The notes beneath the pieces are model-generated. The model was given only the letters and a program-made list of their open reading frames with translations, was not told the DNA's origin and ran no database searches. Made by a program: the position numbers and the translations under genes. From the NCBI RefSeq assembly GCF_033807715.1, contig NC_084607.1, positions 19,968,441 to 20,032,440 on the forward strand: a DNA stretch of 64,000 nucleotides, in the 5' to 3' direction. Below are positions 58,871-64,000 of this stretch, piece after piece. The stretch comes from Cololabis saira (Eukaryota > Chordata > Actinopteri > Beloniformes > Belonidae). The first letter of the stretch is position 1, and each line of letters starts with the position of its first letter.

Positions 58871-60336
58871 GTTGCTATGAGGCTCACATACACTAGTGAG
58901 AAGATGAGAAGTACATAAAATGAACAAAAGCTGTGGAAAATAATTGAGATTGAGTTCATTAATTTATTTCAGATGTAGAGTCTGTGCCAAATGTATCATC
59001 AACCCGTAGTGGGTTGATTAGTTGTCAATTTTGTTGACATGACCTTTGTCAGGTTGTTGTAATAAAAAAATACTTAAACGTCTTTCTTTGAGTAAAATGT
59101 GAGATTTTACTCGTATGTGCCCAAAATTGATGGCAAGTAGGAGTCAGAGGCTCAAGATAAGGAGGATCAGATACTTTTGTCAAATATGTTTCTGACAGTA
59201 AATGAGCTGCATGTCTTTTATCATGCTTCCACTTGACTGCTTCTGTTTGGGTACTGAGTCATAGCAGAGGGCTCTTGAATGACGAGGGGAAAGATATGAG
59301 GTGGATCTTGGTTGTTGAAAATGATTTATGTACAAAACAATAAAAACTTTTTGCCCTGGTTCTTGACTTAGTGAAATTCCACTCTGAGGTTTAATTTCCT
59401 CTTATTTTTGTTTCTAATTAAAAATTGATGGGTGGTTACCTCTTAACGGCTTAGCTCTACCGGTGCTACGTACAACTATGTTCATGATTACAGTCATCAC
59501 AAATATGCAGAGACAGGATTCCTGATGTCGTCATTCAGCAATTACAAAAATAACAGGATGCGGAAGTCTAGTTGTCTTCAAATATGTATCACTCATGTGT
59601 CTTAGTGACTGAATTTTGGGATATTCCGTTCCATCTGGATTCAGTGGAGTTTTTAAATTGAATGATTCCAGATACGGTAAGTTCAAACAAGGCTTGCTCT
59701 GAACATCAATCAAGTATGGCTATTTTAACAACAAAACTAAGATTTAATTATTTGCTGTGAAATTGGCATATAAATGTGATTAATCTGTGGCAGACTCCAC
59801 CAGTTACCAGAAGTCATACATAATTTACAGTTTAATTTTATTCAATTTATACCTCCATTTCAGTGTTCTGGCACCGCAGCAGCAAAACAATCCTCTCCTG
59901 CTTTAACAAGTTGATTCAGCTAGCTGCTCTTGCAGTTTGTGCTGCTCCTGCTACATTGTCAGAAGTGACCCAAGTGCTAAACTTTGTCATAGTTCCAACA
60001 TAAACTAAACATTTAAAAAAAATCTAAATGAAACATTTAATCATTGACGATTTAAGTCATTGCTGAGTTGAAGTTAAAATTGATAAATATCACTGCAGAC
60101 GCACGCAGGTTTGGTTGAAAGCTAAGGGAGGAAGTTTCTGATAATTCAAATTAGTCATCATATACGGAAAAAAAAAAAATCCCCATAATCTAAAATGGAA
60201 ATGTATTTATCTGGTTCAGTCATCTGCTATTTTACCAATCAACAAAGCAAGTCTGGTAAATATTTCAATTTTGAATATGATCAAAATAAGCATGTGACAA
60301 AAGACAAGACAAATGAAAGTAGTGTTTTTACTTGAA
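58871..60336. other. stk19 3' UTR and intergenic
   Basis: The stk19 3' UTR probably ends soon after AATAAA at 59061-59066. A second AATAAA lies near 59339. The remaining sequence to the Rac 3' UTR shows no recognisable gene or repeat. Confidence 0.5.
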
Positions 60337-60827
60337 TTTATTGGCTTTTTCAAAAAGTGACAATAGCTTCTTTCCATAAAACTAAAGAGTCACAACATTG
60401 GCTTGAATAAAAGCACAGCTTGATGTCCGAGTACAACACCGATGAGCAACATGTACTTAACCCCTGATCTAGTAGTTCAAATACATTTTGTAAATAGGCA
60501 AAAAAATATATAAATGTAGCAATTCTAATCTTAGTTTTCAGTATATGATGCACAGACATGCTATCAGCATTAATTACAAAAAGCTATGTTTGTATGGAGA
60601 TTAAGGTAGCGTTAACTGTAGAGGTAATAAACAAAGGATATTCATAGTGTTAGTTAATACAGTGAGTGCGTGTAACTTCTGTGAAGAAAGATACAAAAGA
60701 ATCAAATCACGATTATAACAAAAAGATGAGTACACTGTATACTACACCATAACCGACAGTAGCTTTGTTACTGTTATTACAAGACAGGATGCTCTTTTTA
60801 GTGACATTGCTTCACCAGTAGTGATGC

Positions 60828-60859
<32 letters not shown>

Positions 60860-61863
60860 AAATGTGCTGCACAAAAATAATCTGATAAAATGCCCACAGA
60901 GCATTAAAGGTGCTCTTGTTCCCCATCACCAAGACATCTGAACATTTCAATTCCAATATGTAATCAAGTTTTCAAGGTTGCACTAATGGCAGCTATACAG
61001 TTGAGACACATCTATGGAAATGTAGAGTGGAAAGAAGGAAATAAAAGAAGACAAACCTCACGGGTTCCAATTGGATAAATACAGAAAATACTGGTTTCCT
61101 TTCAATTTGTCAGGGATTAATAGCACTGTTGGTGGCAGCAGATCCTTTCAAAGACTGAATATTCAGTAAATTTTAGGCATCATGAATCAAACTGGAAAAA
61201 AAAGACGACTAATAATAAGGTTATGGTACACAAATAGTTATTTGAGGCAACAGGAATTTCACAGATACGTTACTTTCATGCTCCTTGTAGATGTCATGAG
61301 ATGACATGAGCGCTTTCACAAAAGAGAAAGCGAACTTGTGACTCTTAACGCCAATGATGGAGGAGCTGCAAGGACAGCATGTCACAACGGCAAACTGTCA
61401 GATCTAATTTTGAGGAGTGAGACAATAGAACAAAAAATTTTTTCGGCTAAAATACAGCATGTGTACAGAACGTATTTGGCAACATTTCATCCACTCAAAA
61501 CAACCAAGACTGTAAACAACCAAAAAAAAAAAAGAAAAAGGTGGACAAGGGTGGAAGAATAAAGTGAAGACATTCCACAGTCCATTTTTACAAAACATCC
61601 AATCTGTTTTAGAAGGCCTCAAGTAATTCATAGTCTTGCCTATACAGTATACATTGAACTAGGGTCTTTAATAGTCCAAATCCACCTCCTAAAACTGACC
61701 TTATGTTGAATTTGTCATGGAAATGGCTGTAGCTACACTTATGGAAGGACAGAATCTGAAGCACATTTTTCTTAAGTGTATACTGGTATGTTTCTCCTGT
61801 GTCTTTAGCCACCCTCACCATTAGCGATCATGTTCCCCTGTAACTGTTCCACTTGAAGAAGTC
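60337..61863 (-). other. putative 3' UTR of the Rac gene
   Basis: A minus-strand AATAAA at 60342-60337 would give a 3' UTR of about 1.5 kb after the stop codon, similar in scale to long Rac1 3' UTRs. It includes an A-run at 60831-60857. No coding potential was recognised. Confidence 0.4.
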
Positions 61864-62248
<385 letters not shown>

Positions 62249-64000
62249 CTATATGGGGACAACGATGATGAGTCTGAGAAATAACTTTTTTAGGTCTTTT
62301 ATCCTTCAAATATCTCACTTATGTAGCTACAAGTAATTATTTATATTATAGATAAATATGACCATATTACTTAATAATCCATAAAATGTCAGAAACAACA
62401 GAAAAGTAACAGTAAAGTTGTGAACAACATAAACAAAAAATTATGTTGGTACACTGCTCTTCAGAGTTAAGCGGAAATGCAGAGTCAGATAATCATTTCC
62501 TGTGTTTTTATCACCAAGACAAACTCCCCGCGGATACAAGTAACCATGTGATCAGTGTTCCTGTTGGGATGCGTTGGAGTACATTGAGATAAATTAAACC
62601 TTGCATTAATTTTCAACATTTCTATGAAATTTTAATTGCAGCAGCTGTAAAAACATTATCCCCCAGTCAGAGTGTAGTTTTTTTTTTAAAAACAGTGTGG
62701 GGTGATCTGTGAAACCATCGTCAAAAACGTTGTGATGTTTAGTGGGATTGCCTTTAGCAACCCAATGTCAAAGATGATTCTATATTTCCTTTGTTCCAGT
62801 AAAGGAGTACTGTAGTGTCGACGCCCATTAAGTCATTTAAGCAATTCTGAGGGCCAAGATCCAATTCTCAACATAAACGATGAGTTGATTATTAAATATC
62901 TCTTTTTCAAGCGTATGATGCGTTCTGATCCACCATGACTATCTGCATTTATAATTAACATTTAAAAGCAAATGTTTTAGCTGCAAAAGCTTATTAGTAG
63001 CTGATATTGCTCAGTTGGCTGGATTCTTGCACAGTGACATGTGAAATTTCCAATCAGGTGCTGGTGGTCAATCTCTGATCCGGCTGAACTTTAAAATGTA
63101 ATTAGAAAGCCCTTTTATCTCACAGAAAGATGGTTACATCATGAAATCACGTTAAATGTACCCAATACATCTTTCAAACCTCTTTTTAGTATGTTCTTAA
63201 TTTCTCTAGAGGACTAAAGAGCATGTAGACGGATTGTCGACACAGATTAAAGCGTTTGCTTAACAGCAAACCAATGTGTTAATTATTAATCCTTGAAGGG
63301 AAATAAAAAGTATTTTTTTAACTGAGCCTGAGTTCACAGATGCCGTTTCAAACTGTGTGTATTTGTGACGCTCTCTGCAGTGCTGACCAGGATAGCCAAA
63401 CACTGCTGATATTCCGGGATGCTGTTGCAAATAGGATTTTTACATGATGCTTTTGAGTGGAACATATGAATGTCAGCTGATAATACTAAAAACACAACTG
63501 AGAATGCTGTTTAAAAGTCAGTTGAAAACTGAAAATGATTATTGCTCCTTTTTGGCACAATATTTAAACAAACTTGAGAAACATGAGCTTGTGCTCATCC
63601 ACTGCTGTCTCTCCTTTGCTCAAGTCCTTTGTTGAAGCTGAGGTTGTTTTTTTCTTGGATTTGTGGAAACGACAGGCCACACTGACTTTTTCCCTTCTTT
63701 TTTTTTTTCAAAGATGGCATCAACGTAGGTTTAAATGGTTTCCAGTTTTCCTGACACGGAGAAAGGCTTTGGTGGTGAAAATGAAAACAAGAAATACTAG
63801 CTTCTCAGTTAGACTTTGGCTCTTAACCAGCACTGTAACGGCTTTTTCCAGAAAAAAACCTCATGTTTGTTTCTGCACCAATTCATTCACAGGCAGGAAT
63901 GCTAACCATTTACTCTAAACATGGGCGCCTGAGCATCTAGGTTCTGTGAGGTCGACTAGACGCCAGTGTACAATGTTTGATCGTATGCTTCCCAAAATTT
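62249..64000. other. Rac intron, nothing recognised
   Basis: Sequence upstream of the Rac penultimate exon. I found no upstream Rac exon and no recognisable repeat. Short open frames here lack homology. Confidence 0.45.

Overview
This is nuclear DNA from a ray-finned (teleost-like) fish. The evidence is vertebrate genes split into many short GT-AG exons, and introns filled with the usual fish mixture of hAT, PIF/Harbinger and Tc1-type elements, L2-like, RTE-like and L1-like LINEs, a tRNA-type SINE and (CA)n tracts. There are no operons, CRISPR arrays or prokaryotic features. I assembled the exons by hand, and every reported join keeps reading frame and uses canonical splice dinucleotides. Gene names come from recalled protein families; no database was searched.

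Layout, left to right. 1-11.2 kb: intron 1 of mosmo (minus strand), carrying an L1 tail, a 616-bp hAT element, a ~3-kb hAT candidate and a foldback element. 11.25-11.35 kb: mosmo coding exon 1, with a CpG-rich promoter to about 12.0 kb. 14.4-18.5 kb: anks4b, complete, minus. 21.1-29.3 kb: uqcrc2, 14 exons, minus, with a decayed non-LTR element in its last intron and an L2 copy in its first. 30.5-39.0 kb: an 11-coding-exon BTB-BACK-Kelch (kelch-like) gene, minus, whose promoter is a four-copy CCAAT/GC-box minisatellite. 41-44.7 kb: repeats, including an apparent gene-less duplicate of the two flanks of anks4b. 45.05-48.96 kb: slc25a17, 9 exons, plus. 51.8-54.6 kb: dxo, 6 coding exons, minus. 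56.6-58.9 kb: stk19, 6 coding exons, plus, head-to-head with dxo. 61.9-62.2 kb: the last two exons of a Rac GTPase, minus, running off the right edge.

The genes do not form one pathway. They cover hedgehog-receptor modulation (mosmo), brush-border adhesion scaffolding (anks4b), respiratory complex III (uqcrc2), a ubiquitin-ligase adaptor (kelch-like), peroxisomal cofactor transport (slc25a17), mRNA cap quality control (dxo), transcription-coupled repair (stk19) and cytoskeletal signalling (Rac). As I recall the human map, the order mixes genes of 16p12 (mosmo, uqcrc2, anks4b), 22q13 (slc25a17) and the MHC class III dxo/stk19 pair.

The most interesting structures are the anks4b 'ghost' duplication just upstream of slc25a17, the repeat-built kelch-like promoter enclosed by inverted hAT elements, a CTCF-like site between dxo and stk19, and several mobile elements whose exact target-site duplications can be read directly.
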